25,065 bases of DNA from an uncultured Oscillospiraceae bacterium (GTDB lineage Bacteria; Bacillota; Clostridia; Oscillospirales; Oscillospiraceae). Every line of letters starts with the position of its first letter. The stretch's first letter is position 1. Shown in pieces: positions 1-6,370 of the stretch. The notes beneath the pieces are model-generated. The model did no database searches and was not told where the DNA came from. It saw only the letters and a program-made list of their open reading frames with translations. Both the position numbers and the translations under genes were made by a program. The stretch covers positions 1-25,065 of the forward strand of contig CAJTWF010000037.1 in NCBI GenBank assembly GCA_910579965.1, read 5' to 3'.

Positions 1-28
1 GCTCCCATTGGTTCGCCGCTTCTGATTA

Positions 29-57
29 TTGTTAGGTTTTTTGATGATTGCTATAAT
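29..57 (+). promoter_or_regulatory. Sigma-A promoter of the DUF2975-HTH-lipoprotein cassette
   Basis: TTGTTA at 29-34 and TATAAT at 52-57 are separated by 17 bp, and the -10 box is preceded by TGC, giving an extended -10. The predicted start of transcription is near 64, about 30 nt before the first gene. The heptamer ATTGTTA occurs at 28-34, on the -35 box, and again at 56-62, just past the -10 box. This is a possible binding site for the HTH protein encoded downstream; that link is inference. Confidence 0.75.
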
Positions 58-96
58 TGTTAACCCCAATCCAACCCAAAACAGGAGGGACTGCTC

Positions 97-1011
97 ATGA
101 AAAAACGGGAAAAACAGGCCGCGCTTCTGCTGGCCCTTGCGTCGGGAGCGGCGATGGCGGCCGCGCTGCCACTGGCGGCCCTGCCCGCCTTTGGCAGATG
201 GCTGCGGGCCCTCTCCCTCTCCGGCGGGACGGGGAATCTTGCCGCCTGGGGGATCACCCTGGTCCTGACGGCCCTGCCCGCCCTGGGTCTGCTGTGGCGG
301 GGCCGGTGCGGGTGGGACTGGCTGCTGGTCCTGGCGGCGGGGGAGATCTTCGCGGGGGTATTCTTCCTGGTGAACCCCGCCATGCTTCGCCCCGGCGTGG
401 ACAGCGAGACAGTGGGGACCATGTGGGCCCTGGCAGCCGCCGGGAGCACGGCGGCCACCCTCCTGGCCTGGGCGGTGCTCCGGGGCCTGGGCCGGCTGGA
501 GCGGACAACCGGCCGGACCATGGAGGTGCTGCTGCTGGGAGCCGCCCTGCTGCTGGGATGGCTGGCGGCCTGGAGCCAGTGCGCGGACCTTATCGCGGAG
601 ATCCGGGCGGCGGCGGAGAGCAACACCGCCCCGGGCCTTATCCTGTGGCCCACGTATCTGGTCCTGTGCCTGCTGGCGGCGGCGGATCTGATCCCGGAGC
701 TGCTGGGGTGCGCGGTGCTGGTGTGGGGCGGCCGTCTGGCCCGGGCCATGGAGAGCGCCCCCTTCGGGAAAGAGACGGTGGCCGAGGCGGAGAGCCTCAG
801 CCGCCGGTGCGGACTGGTGGCGTCGTCGTCGGTGCTGCTGTGCGCCGGGGGAAACCTGCTGCAAATGCTGCTCTTCTCCCAGCTCCGCACCACCCATTTC
901 CAGGTGGCCTTTCCCTTCTCCACGGTCCTGCTCTCGGCGGCACTGGGCCTGCTGTGCCGGTACTTCCGGCGGGCCAAGGCGGTCAGCGACGACAACCAGA
1001 CCATCATATGA
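97..1011 (+). CDS. Enlarged DUF2975-like multi-pass membrane protein
   Basis: The 304-residue protein is very hydrophobic, with about eight predicted membrane segments (roughly residues 8-30, 47-67, 73-93, 107-128, 143-163, 180-210, 238-260 and 269-290). Residues from about 141 to the end have the layout of DUF2975 proteins: four segments, a PFGKE stretch near residue 222, and a polar tail DDNQTII like the family's ENDLTV end. DUF2975 proteins are usually about 160 residues, so the first 140 residues look like an added four-segment module. DUF2975 genes are typically next to a small YozG-like HTH gene, and one follows here after 9 nt. Start ATG has AGGAGGG at 83-89. The function is unknown; a membrane partner of the HTH regulator is an inference from neighbourhood. 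Confidence 0.7.
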   Translation: MKKREKQAALLLALASGAAMAAALPLAALPAFGRWLRALSLSGGTGNLAAWGITLVLTALPALGLLWRGRCGWDWLLVLAAGEIFAGVFFLVNPAMLRPGVDSETVGTMWALAAAGSTAATLLAWAVLRGLGRLERTTGRTMEVLLLGAALLLGWLAAWSQCADLIAEIRAAAESNTAPGLILWPTYLVLCLLAAADLIPELLGCAVLVWGGRLARAMESAPFGKETVAEAESLSRRCGLVASSSVLLCAGGNLLQMLLFSQLRTTHFQVAFPFSTVLLSAALGLLCRYFRRAKAVSDDNQTII

Positions 1012-1020
1012 GGGCGCGCC

Positions 1021-1251
1021 ATGGCCATTACAGTACACCTGGACGAGCTGCTGCGGCAGCGGGGCATGACCGGCAAGGAGCTGTGCGCCAAGGTGGGGAT
1101 TACGGAGGCCAACCTCTCCATCCTCCGCTCCGGCAAGGCCAACGGCGTGCGCTTTCACACCATCAACCGGATCTGCTACTACCTGGACTGCGGCGTGGGG
1201 GACCTGCTGCGCTTCGACGGACGATTGGAGGACGCCAACGATGAAAAATAG
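1021..1251 (+). CDS. Small Cro/C1-type (YozG-like) HTH transcriptional regulator
   Basis: The 76-residue protein is almost entirely one XRE-type helix-turn-helix domain: LDELLRQRGMTGKELCAKVG, then the recognition helix region ITEANLSILRSGKA, then INRICYYLDCGVGDLLRF. This is the YozG-like class found beside DUF2975 membrane proteins. It has no second ligand domain, so any signal probably comes through a partner, most simply the membrane protein upstream. Its last codons overlap the start of the lipoprotein gene, which implies translational coupling in a three-gene unit. It may autoregulate the promoter at 29-57, where an ATTGTTA direct repeat is present (inference). Confidence 0.88.
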   Translation: MAITVHLDELLRQRGMTGKELCAKVGITEANLSILRSGKANGVRFHTINRICYYLDCGVGDLLRFDGRLEDANDEK

Positions 1252-2170
1252 GATGCAATGGCTGCTGCCGGCGCTGCTGACCCTGCTGGCCCTGACCGGC
1301 TGTTCCCTGGCCCGGCCCGAGGCCGGGAGCGGCGGGGACCGATTCGTGGGCTTCTACCTGGTGCGGGAGGAGAGCGGCCGGGATTTCTACCAGAATCCCC
1401 ACCTGGAGGAGTACGGCGGGGAGACCGTCCGCTTGGACGGTTACGGCGCCATCAACATCCCCCGGGAGGTCCTCTTTGCCCAAAAGGAGGGGGAAGAATG
1501 GGTATTCCCAGGCCTGGAGGGCTGGCGGCTGTTCGTGTACCGGGACTTCGAGGAGGACGGCGGCGGCTATCTGTCCATGGTTACCGATCTGGCCGCCGGG
1601 GAGGAGCCGCCCCAGTTCAGGATCACCGACGAGGGGGGCGTTGACATCATCAGCGGCGCTCTCTATCTGGGCCCGCCCCTGGGACAGGCGGACTGGGACC
1701 CCTATGAGGACCGGAGCGTCTGGACCACCTACCGGGTCTATCAGGCCCCGGACGGGCGGCCCTATCTGGACGGCAGCGGCAACAGCTTCACCGGCGCCCT
1801 GGGCAGCTACCAGGAGAGCCAGACCTACACCCGTCAGGAGAACGGCGGGGTTGTGGAGAAGGAGACGGTGGAGGTGTCCATATCCGTGAAGGCGGTCCCC
1901 CGGCTGGAGGGGCTGGTGGTGCGGCAGTTTGACGGAGAGGGCGGCCAGCTGTCCGCGGAGGACCTGACCCTGGAGGGGGAGCTGCCGGCGGTGACGTGGC
2001 TGCCGGAGGCGGCCTGGGCCCTGGTGGAGGAGCGCAGCCCCGAGGGCGTGGTCCGCACGGCCTACACCCTCCCCGGACCGGGGGAGGAGGCCGTCACCCA
2101 TCCGGTCATCCTACTGGACAGCGCCGGGGTGGGCAGCGTGAAAGATTTAACCATCGGGGGACAGCCATAG
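1241..2170 (+). CDS. Unrecognised lipoprotein of the DUF2975-HTH cassette
   Basis: The 309-residue protein starts with a short basic N-end, a hydrophobic stretch and a lipobox LTGC at about residues 18-21, so it should be lipid-anchored on the outer face of the membrane. The remainder is acidic and rich in Gly, Tyr, Trp and beta-prone segments, and I recognise no domain. The ATG lies inside the last codons of the HTH gene (11-nt overlap), which supports co-translation. The stop codon TAG sits in the loop region of a strong hairpin at 2156-2180, so the cassette ends here. A role in envelope sensing together with the membrane and HTH proteins is a guess from context only. Confidence 0.8.
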   Translation: MKNRMQWLLPALLTLLALTGCSLARPEAGSGGDRFVGFYLVREESGRDFYQNPHLEEYGGETVRLDGYGAINIPREVLFAQKEGEEWVFPGLEGWRLFVYRDFEEDGGGYLSMVTDLAAGEEPPQFRITDEGGVDIISGALYLGPPLGQADWDPYEDRSVWTTYRVYQAPDGRPYLDGSGNSFTGALGSYQESQTYTRQENGGVVEKETVEVSISVKAVPRLEGLVVRQFDGEGGQLSAEDLTLEGELPAVTWLPEAAWALVEERSPEGVVRTAYTLPGPGEEAVTHPVILLDSAGVGSVKDLTIGGQP

Positions 2171-2180
2171 GCTGTCCCCC
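2156..2180 (+). terminator. Hairpin terminator overlapping the lipoprotein stop codon
   Basis: GGGGGACAGCC (2156-2166) pairs perfectly with GGCTGTCCCCC (2170-2180) around a 3-nt loop, followed by AAAAATTTT. The T run is short and comes after five As, so termination may be partial. The stem includes the end of the coding sequence and the stop codon. Confidence 0.7.
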
Positions 2181-2200
2181 AAAAATTTTGGTTCCAGGTC

Positions 2201-2229
2201 TTGACAAAGTGATTCTATTGGAGTAGAAT
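2201..2229 (+). promoter_or_regulatory. Sigma-A promoter of the blaI-M56 operon
   Basis: TTGACA at 2201-2206, a 17-bp spacer and TAGAAT at 2224-2229 form a near-consensus promoter. The -10 box is itself the right half of the first inverted repeat (2212-2229), so a bound dimer would block RNA polymerase. Transcription should begin near 2236, inside or next to the second inverted repeat. Confidence 0.88.
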
Positions 2230-2253
2230 GCAGGTGTTCTATTCCGATAGAAT
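2212..2253 (+). promoter_or_regulatory. Two inverted-repeat operators, TTCTA-N6-TAGAA
   Basis: The first copy runs ATTCTA (2212-2217), six bases, TAGAAT (2224-2229), a perfect repeat. The second has TTCTA (2237-2241), six bases, TAGAA (2248-2252), and can also be read as TTCTAT-TCCG-ATAGAA. The centres are 24 bp apart, close to two helical turns, so two dimers would lie on nearly the same face. One covers the -10 box and the other the start point. Known BlaI/MecI operators have a TACA/TGTA core; this one differs, but position and symmetry point to autoregulation by the BlaI-like protein. Confidence 0.8.
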
Positions 2254-2267
2254 GAAAGGAGCACACC

Positions 2268-2627
2268 ATGGAAGACAGAATTTACGACAGCGAGCTGCGG
2301 GTGCTGGAGTTCCTGTGGCAGGGCGGGACGTTATCCGCCAGGGAGATTGCCGCCCGGGCGGCGGAGGAGGTGGGGTGGAGCAAGACCACCACCTATACTG
2401 TTCTGAAAAAATGCGTGGACAAGGGGCTGGTGGAGCGGCGGGACCCGGGGTTCCTCTGCCGGGCCCTGGTCAGCCGCCGGGAGGCCCAGCACCAGGAGAC
2501 CCGGGGGCTCATTGACCGGATGTACGGCGGGTCCGCGGACCGGCTGGTGGCCTCCCTGCTGGAGGGGCGGACCCTGTCGGAGGCCGAGATCAACCGCCTG
2601 CGCCGGATGGTGGAGGAGCTGTCATGA
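2268..2627 (+). CDS. BlaI/MecI/CopY-family winged-helix repressor
   Basis: The 119-residue protein has the family layout: an N-terminal winged helix (EFLWQGGTLSAREIAARA, then the recognition helix region WSKTTTYTVLKKCVDKGLV and a wing with RRDPG) and a C-terminal dimerisation helix pair (MYGGSADRLVASLLEG, then LSEAEINRLRRMVEEL). Family members are dimeric repressors inactivated by cleavage after the partner M56 membrane protease senses a signal. The ATG follows AAAGGAG at 2254-2260. The stop overlaps the M56 start by 4 nt (ATGA), the normal coupling for this pair. It most likely binds the two inverted repeats just upstream. The gene symbol is left empty because beta-lactam control is not shown. 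Confidence 0.93.
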   Translation: MEDRIYDSELRVLEFLWQGGTLSAREIAARAAEEVGWSKTTTYTVLKKCVDKGLVERRDPGFLCRALVSRREAQHQETRGLIDRMYGGSADRLVASLLEGRTLSEAEINRLRRMVEELS

Positions 2628-4549
2628 GCGGGGCGGCGCTGGAGATTCTGGGGCGGGTGTCCCTGTCCGCCGGGGTGATGATCCTGGCGGCGGCGGCTCT
2701 GCGCCTCCGGTTCGGCGGCAGGACCCCGGGGCGGGTGTTCTGCCTGCTGTGGGACATCATTCTGCTGCGTCTGCTCCTGCCGGTGGACATCCCCTCCCCG
2801 GTGAGCATACAGCGCCTGCTGGCCGGCGGATCCGGCCGGGGTGGGGCTGCCGCTGTGACGTTCGTGTCCGGCGAGGTCTTGACGGAGGGGCAGTACGTGG
2901 TCCGGGAGAAGCTCCCATCCCTTCCGTCCCTGGACTGGACAGCGGTGCTGCTCCTGCTCTGGGCGGCGGGGATGGTCCTGGGCCTCACGTGGCTGGCGGC
3001 GGTCCACCTGCGCAGCCGCCGGATCTACGCCGCCGCCCTGCCGGCGGAGGACGAGGGGATCCGCGCCTGGCAGGCGGCCAACCCCCTCCGCAGGCCGGTG
3101 CAGGTCCGGGTCAGCGACAGAGTGGCCTCGCCCCTGACCTATGGCGCGGTCTACCCCGTGGTGGTGCTGCCCCGGGGGATGGACCGGGACCTGCTCCCCT
3201 GCGTCCTGGCCCACGAGTACGCCCATATCCGCCGCTTTGACGCCCTGCGCAAGCCCCTGCTGGCCCTGGCGCTGTGCGTCCACTGGTTCAACCCCCTGGT
3301 GTGGGCCATGTACGTCCTGGCGGGCCGGGACATGGAGCTGGCCTGCGACGAGGCGGCGGTCCGCGCCGGCGCGGACCGGCGGGGCTACGCCCTGGCGCTG
3401 CTGAGCATGGAGGAGGAGCGGGGCCGCCGGCCCCTGTCCGGCAGCTATTTCAGCGCCAACGCCCTGGAGGAGCGGATCAAGGGCGTCATGCGGGGCAAGC
3501 AGACCACCCTGGCGGCCCTGCTGGCGGTGCTGGTGGTGATGAGCGCGGCAACCACCGTGTTTGCCGCCGGGGCCCCGGCGGAGGGGACCGGCGCTGTCAG
3601 TCTGGCGGAGCGGGAGGTGATGCTGCTGGACGGGAACGGCCAGACCTGCCTCTCCTCGGACGGCGGCCTGACCTGGATGACTGAGGAGCGCTATCACGCC
3701 CAGTACGGCGACTGGGGCGGCGATTGGGACGTGGAGTGGTGGACCTACGAGGAATACAAGGCGTGGCTGGACCAGGAGCGGGAGGAGCTGCGGGACCTGA
3801 TCGGCGAGCGGGCCTATACCGGCTCCGACGGCTGGTTCACCTGGGACCAGGAGAAGGTGGACGATACCATAGCCCTCTATGAGGAGATCCTGGAGGACAT
3901 CAAAAACGGCGGCCTCTACTCCCGGGAGGTCCGGGACTCCAGCGGAGAGCTAATCCCCGACACGGCCCTGAGCAGCGGCGGGACGGCCCCCGGGGATATC
4001 TGGCTGGAGGAGCTGAGACCCTTTGGCATAGAGGGCGGCGGGGAGGAGCTGACCTACCGGGGGGAGCGGATCCGCACCCTGGTGGACGGCGCGCCGGCGG
4101 GCGGCGGGGGCTACGCCGTCCGGAGCCTGTACGCCTGCGACGAGGGGACTGTGGACGTACACACCCTGCGCCGCCCGGTCCGGAACCCCGACGGGTCCTA
4201 TGACCCCATGGGGGAGCTGACCGGGCTGGCCGCCGGGGGAGACCCGGATTTTGACCCGGCGCTCATCGCCTGCGCCCGGTTCGAGGGCGCGCCCGAGGCT
4301 GTTGGGACGGACGGCGGGGACCGCGTTGGAGGGAGGTCCCTCCGGGAGATTTTCACCGCCTACGAGATCTGGGGCCTGACCTATGATGAGGACGGGTCCC
4401 TGGCCTGGAACGGCCAGCCCGTGCGCTCCTTCGCAGACCAGAAGCCCGGCGGCGGGGTCTTCTCCTACGAGAACCCCTATGCGGACGAGGGACTGCGGGT
4501 GGGCACTGTCTACGACGGCGGCGTGCTGGCGGGACTGACTGCGGCCTAG
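2624..4549 (+). CDS. M56-family (BlaR1-like) membrane metallopeptidase with unknown sensor domain
   Basis: The 641-residue protein has membrane segments near residues 6-26, 36-54, 106-126, 210-230 and 294-316. Between them is a cytosolic gluzincin site: HEYAH at 197-201 and a downstream ELACDE with Glu at 238-243, the zinc ligands and catalytic Glu of peptidase family M56. In this family the protease cleaves or triggers cleavage of the partner repressor encoded just upstream. Residues from about 320 to 641 should face outside. In BlaR1 this part is a penicillin-binding domain with a serine in SxxK; I see no such domain. Instead there is an acidic, Trp/Tyr-rich stretch (DWGGDWDVEWWTYEEYKAWL near 362-381) and a Gly-rich C-half. 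The signal is therefore unknown and need not be a beta-lactam. Confidence 0.9.
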   Translation: MSGAALEILGRVSLSAGVMILAAAALRLRFGGRTPGRVFCLLWDIILLRLLLPVDIPSPVSIQRLLAGGSGRGGAAAVTFVSGEVLTEGQYVVREKLPSLPSLDWTAVLLLLWAAGMVLGLTWLAAVHLRSRRIYAAALPAEDEGIRAWQAANPLRRPVQVRVSDRVASPLTYGAVYPVVVLPRGMDRDLLPCVLAHEYAHIRRFDALRKPLLALALCVHWFNPLVWAMYVLAGRDMELACDEAAVRAGADRRGYALALLSMEEERGRRPLSGSYFSANALEERIKGVMRGKQTTLAALLAVLVVMSAATTVFAAGAPAEGTGAVSLAEREVMLLDGNGQTCLSSDGGLTWMTEERYHAQYGDWGGDWDVEWWTYEEYKAWLDQEREELRDLIGERAYTGSDGWFTWDQEKVDDTIALYEEILEDIKNGGLYSREVRDSSGELIPDTALSSGGTAPGDIWLEELRPFGIEGGGEELTYRGERIRTLVDGAPAGGGGYAVRSLYACDEGTVDVHTLRRPVRNPDGSYDPMGELTGLAAGGDPDFDPALIACARFEGAPEAVGTDGGDRVGGRSLREIFTAYEIWGLTYDEDGSLAWNGQPVRSFADQKPGGGVFSYENPYADEGLRVGTVYDGGVLAGLTAA

Positions 4550-4557
4550 GGAAAGAA

Positions 4558-4597
4558 ATAGGGAATCGGGACGGCCTGCGCCGTCCCGATTCCCTAT
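4558..4597. terminator. Bidirectional hairpin terminator between convergent genes
   Basis: An 18-bp perfect inverted repeat (4558-4575 with 4580-4597) with a 4-nt loop CTGC lies between the M56 gene and the convergent PilZ gene. The GC-rich core is flanked by ATA/TAT. No clean T run is present on either side, but position and stem strength fit a shared terminator for both strands. Confidence 0.75.
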
Positions 4598-4620
4598 GTA
4601 CGCGCGGTGTATACAGGCGC

Positions 4621-5271
4621 TCAGTCCCGGTTGCGGCGGCGCAGCTCCTCACGGAAGACATAGCTGCGCAGCTGGGACTCGTAGCGGGCGGGGAGATCAA
4701 TGAAGTGGCAGCCGTAGCCGAAGACCTGCTTGGCCGGGTGGGGAGAGAGATCGTCCACCCGGAGAATCTGGGCGGTGAGGGGGATGGTCTCCCCGGCGCC
4801 CTTGAAGTCAAACCACAGCCGGCGGCCCTCCTGGAGGGGCAGGGCCGTGCGCAGATACACGCCGCCCGCGCTGATGTTCAGCACTGTGGCGGGATAGCCG
4901 TCCTTCACCACCTGGATGTGGTCCCCGGGCTGGCGGGCCACGTGGATGGTCACCTCAGCCCCCGCGGCCACGGACACCTTCACGTCCTGGCGGCGCTGCT
5001 CCTGGTTGAGCCGCTCCAGTATCTCGCACCGGTAGGAGGTCATATGGTCCGGCAGATCCAGCGGGGCGGACAGCTCGCACCGGCATGTCAGCACCCCCAG
5101 CACGGGATCGTAAAATACAATGCGGAATAAGTCGTGCTCCCTGTGGTCCAGGCTGTCCGGCGTTATCACAAGGATGCTGTCCATGGGCCCGCTCTGCACC
5201 GTCGCCGGACACAGCAGCGTCCCATTCGTATCATAAACCTCTGCCTTGGTGCAGTTTTGTAAAATAGCCAT
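4621..5271 (-). CDS. PilZ-domain, YcgR-like c-di-GMP effector (flagellar brake type)
   Basis: The 216-residue protein has an N-terminal beta-rich YcgR-type domain (about 1-88) and a C-terminal PilZ domain (about 90-200). The second PilZ signature NISAGG is at 132-137. The first, normally RRxxxR, reads RRQDVK at 93-98, so the last Arg is Lys. YcgR-like proteins bind c-di-GMP and slow the motor by touching FliG or MotA, which suits a gene divergent from the flagellar operon. I chose ATG at 5271 because it is preceded by AGGGGAG about 10 nt away and matches the family N-end; longer forms to 5520 would read through the promoter at 5339-5367. The gene ends just inside the shared hairpin at 4558-4597. 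Confidence 0.85.
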   Translation of the reverse strand: MAILQNCTKAEVYDTNGTLLCPATVQSGPMDSILVITPDSLDHREHDLFRIVFYDPVLGVLTCRCELSAPLDLPDHMTSYRCEILERLNQEQRRQDVKVSVAAGAEVTIHVARQPGDHIQVVKDGYPATVLNISAGGVYLRTALPLQEGRRLWFDFKGAGETIPLTAQILRVDDLSPHPAKQVFGYGCHFIDLPARYESQLRSYVFREELRRRNRD

Positions 5272-5338
5272 GCGCTGTTTCTCCCCTGTTATCACGCGCC
5301 GGCGGCCCCGGAGGCGCGGCGCTGTAGTCATACAGCAT

Positions 5339-5367
5339 ATTATATAGGAAGAAGGCCCCGCTTGCAA
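5339..5367 (-). promoter_or_regulatory. Sigma-A promoter of the PilZ gene
   Basis: Read on the minus strand, TTGCAA (5367-5362), a 17-bp spacer and TATAAT (5344-5339) form a strong promoter about 65 nt upstream of the PilZ start codon. The same TTGCAA-N17-TATAAT arrangement is found in front of flgB at 12194-12222. Confidence 0.85.
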
Positions 5368-5459
5368 TGTCTTTTTTGAAAACTTCCCCCTTTTATACCG
5401 CTGAAAACGACGGCAGAGGGGCGTGAGGGTGAATTTTACAAAAAATTTCTGAGGGTTCG

Positions 5460-5486
5460 TTATTTTTTTTGTTTCGGGTCCGATAA
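5460..5486 (+). promoter_or_regulatory. Possible sigma-28 type promoter of the flgM operon
   Basis: TCCGATAA at 5479-5486 closely matches the sigma-28/sigma-D -10 element (GCCGATAA). Fifteen bases upstream the -35 position reads TTAT instead of TAAA, a poor match. No better sigma-A pair was seen between the divergent PilZ promoter and flgM. Transcription from here would give a leader of about 60 nt. FlgM, FlgK and FlgL are usually late (sigma-28) genes, which agrees, but the weak -35 keeps this tentative. Confidence 0.45.
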
Positions 5487-5555
5487 AAATAGTACAAAGA
5501 TACGCTCGTTTTGTGTCCACCGGCCAGTCCGGCGCGAGCAGAGGAGGTCTATACC

Positions 5556-5861
5556 ATGCTGATTACAGGACCAGAGGGCTTTTCCCCTATTCAAAAGAAA
5601 ACAGCCCGCCCTGCAGCCTTCCCCGGCCCCGGCCGGCGGCAGGTGCAGGACGGTTATTATGACCAGTACACCGCGTCCGCGCCGGCGGCCCAGAGCGGCT
5701 CCAGCTTCCGCGACGCGGTGGCCAGCCTGTCCTATCAGGTGCGCACCCACAACACCACCGGCAAAATCCAGGAGCTGCGCCAGGAGGTCCGCTCCGGACA
5801 GTACCAGATCTCCCCCAGGGAGACCGCCGCCCGGATGCTCCTGCTGGAGGCTGAGGAATGA
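5556..5861 (+). CDS. flgM: Anti-sigma-28 factor FlgM
   Basis: The 101-residue protein has a variable, probably disordered N-half and the conserved FlgM C-half: a run with KIQELRQEVRSGQYQISPRE followed by TAARMLL. In the family this region binds and holds sigma-28 until the hook is finished and FlgM is exported. The ATG at 5556 has GAGGAGGT at 5541-5548; an upstream in-frame ATG at 5511 lacks a ribosome site. The stop overlaps the flgN start (ATGA). It heads an operon with flgN, flgK and flgL, the usual Firmicutes order. No sigma-28 gene is in the window. Confidence 0.9.
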   Translation: MLITGPEGFSPIQKKTARPAAFPGPGRRQVQDGYYDQYTASAPAAQSGSSFRDAVASLSYQVRTHNTTGKIQELRQEVRSGQYQISPRETAARMLLLEAEE

Positions 5862-6319
5862 TGGATCCAAAGCTGTGGCAGGACTACCTGCGCCTGCTGG
5901 AGCAGCTGACAAGGACCATCCATCAGCTGACCGGCATCGAACAGAGCAAGACCAGGGCCGCCAGCCAGGGAAACCTGGAGGAGCTGGAGAGCTGTATGCG
6001 CCAGGAGCAGGCCATGAGCCTGTCCCTGCGGGGCCATGACCAGAAGCGGGACGCCCTGCTGGCCCGGATGGGGCTGACGGGCGTGCCCCTGCGGGAGCTG
6101 GAGAGGCACGCCCCCGTGGACCTGCTCATGGAGACAAAGCGGGTGGCCGAGACCCTGCGGAGAGAGTACGGTCTGTTCCAGACCGCCTCCCAGGTGGCCC
6201 GGAACACCCTGGAGTGCAACCTGCGGATGATTGAGAAGGCGCGGGCCCAGCTGGAAGGAGAGGCCCCGCCCCCCGGAGAGAACGGGGACCAGCCCAGCCA
6301 GTATGAGCTGCGGGTGTAA
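5858..6319 (+). CDS. flgN: FlgN-type export chaperone
   Basis: The 153-residue protein is mostly alpha-helical and charged. It has the FlgN pattern: an N-terminal helix (YLRLLEQLTRTIHQLTGIEQ), an EELE segment followed by a second long helix (MRQEQAMSLSLRGHDQKR), and a third helix with EYGLFQTASQVARNTLECNL. FlgN-family proteins sit in the cytosol and escort FlgK and FlgL to the export gate; both substrates are encoded directly downstream. The gene overlaps flgM by 4 nt. Two start codons in a row (ATG ATG) make the exact start uncertain by one residue. Sequence conservation in this family is low, so the call leans also on position. Confidence 0.85.
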   Translation: MMDPKLWQDYLRLLEQLTRTIHQLTGIEQSKTRAASQGNLEELESCMRQEQAMSLSLRGHDQKRDALLARMGLTGVPLRELERHAPVDLLMETKRVAETLRREYGLFQTASQVARNTLECNLRMIEKARAQLEGEAPPPGENGDQPSQYELRV

Positions 6320-6370
6320 GAGCCCCAACCGTTCATCAAACTTTCGTAGCAAGATAAGGAGAAAACGACT

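Noticed and set aside
2393..3697. Long antisense frame opposite the BlaI and M56 genes
   Set aside because: It crosses two well-supported genes and shows only low-complexity Arg/Gln/Gly/Pro sequence.
3560..4549. Beta-lactam sensor (true BlaR1) assignment
   Set aside because: No SxxK, SxN or KTG motifs in a suitable order were seen in the C-terminal part, so the drug-resistance name is not supported.
5272..5520. N-terminal extension of the PilZ protein to 5520
   Set aside because: The extension would read through the strong minus-strand promoter at 5339-5367, while ATG at 5271 has a good ribosome site.
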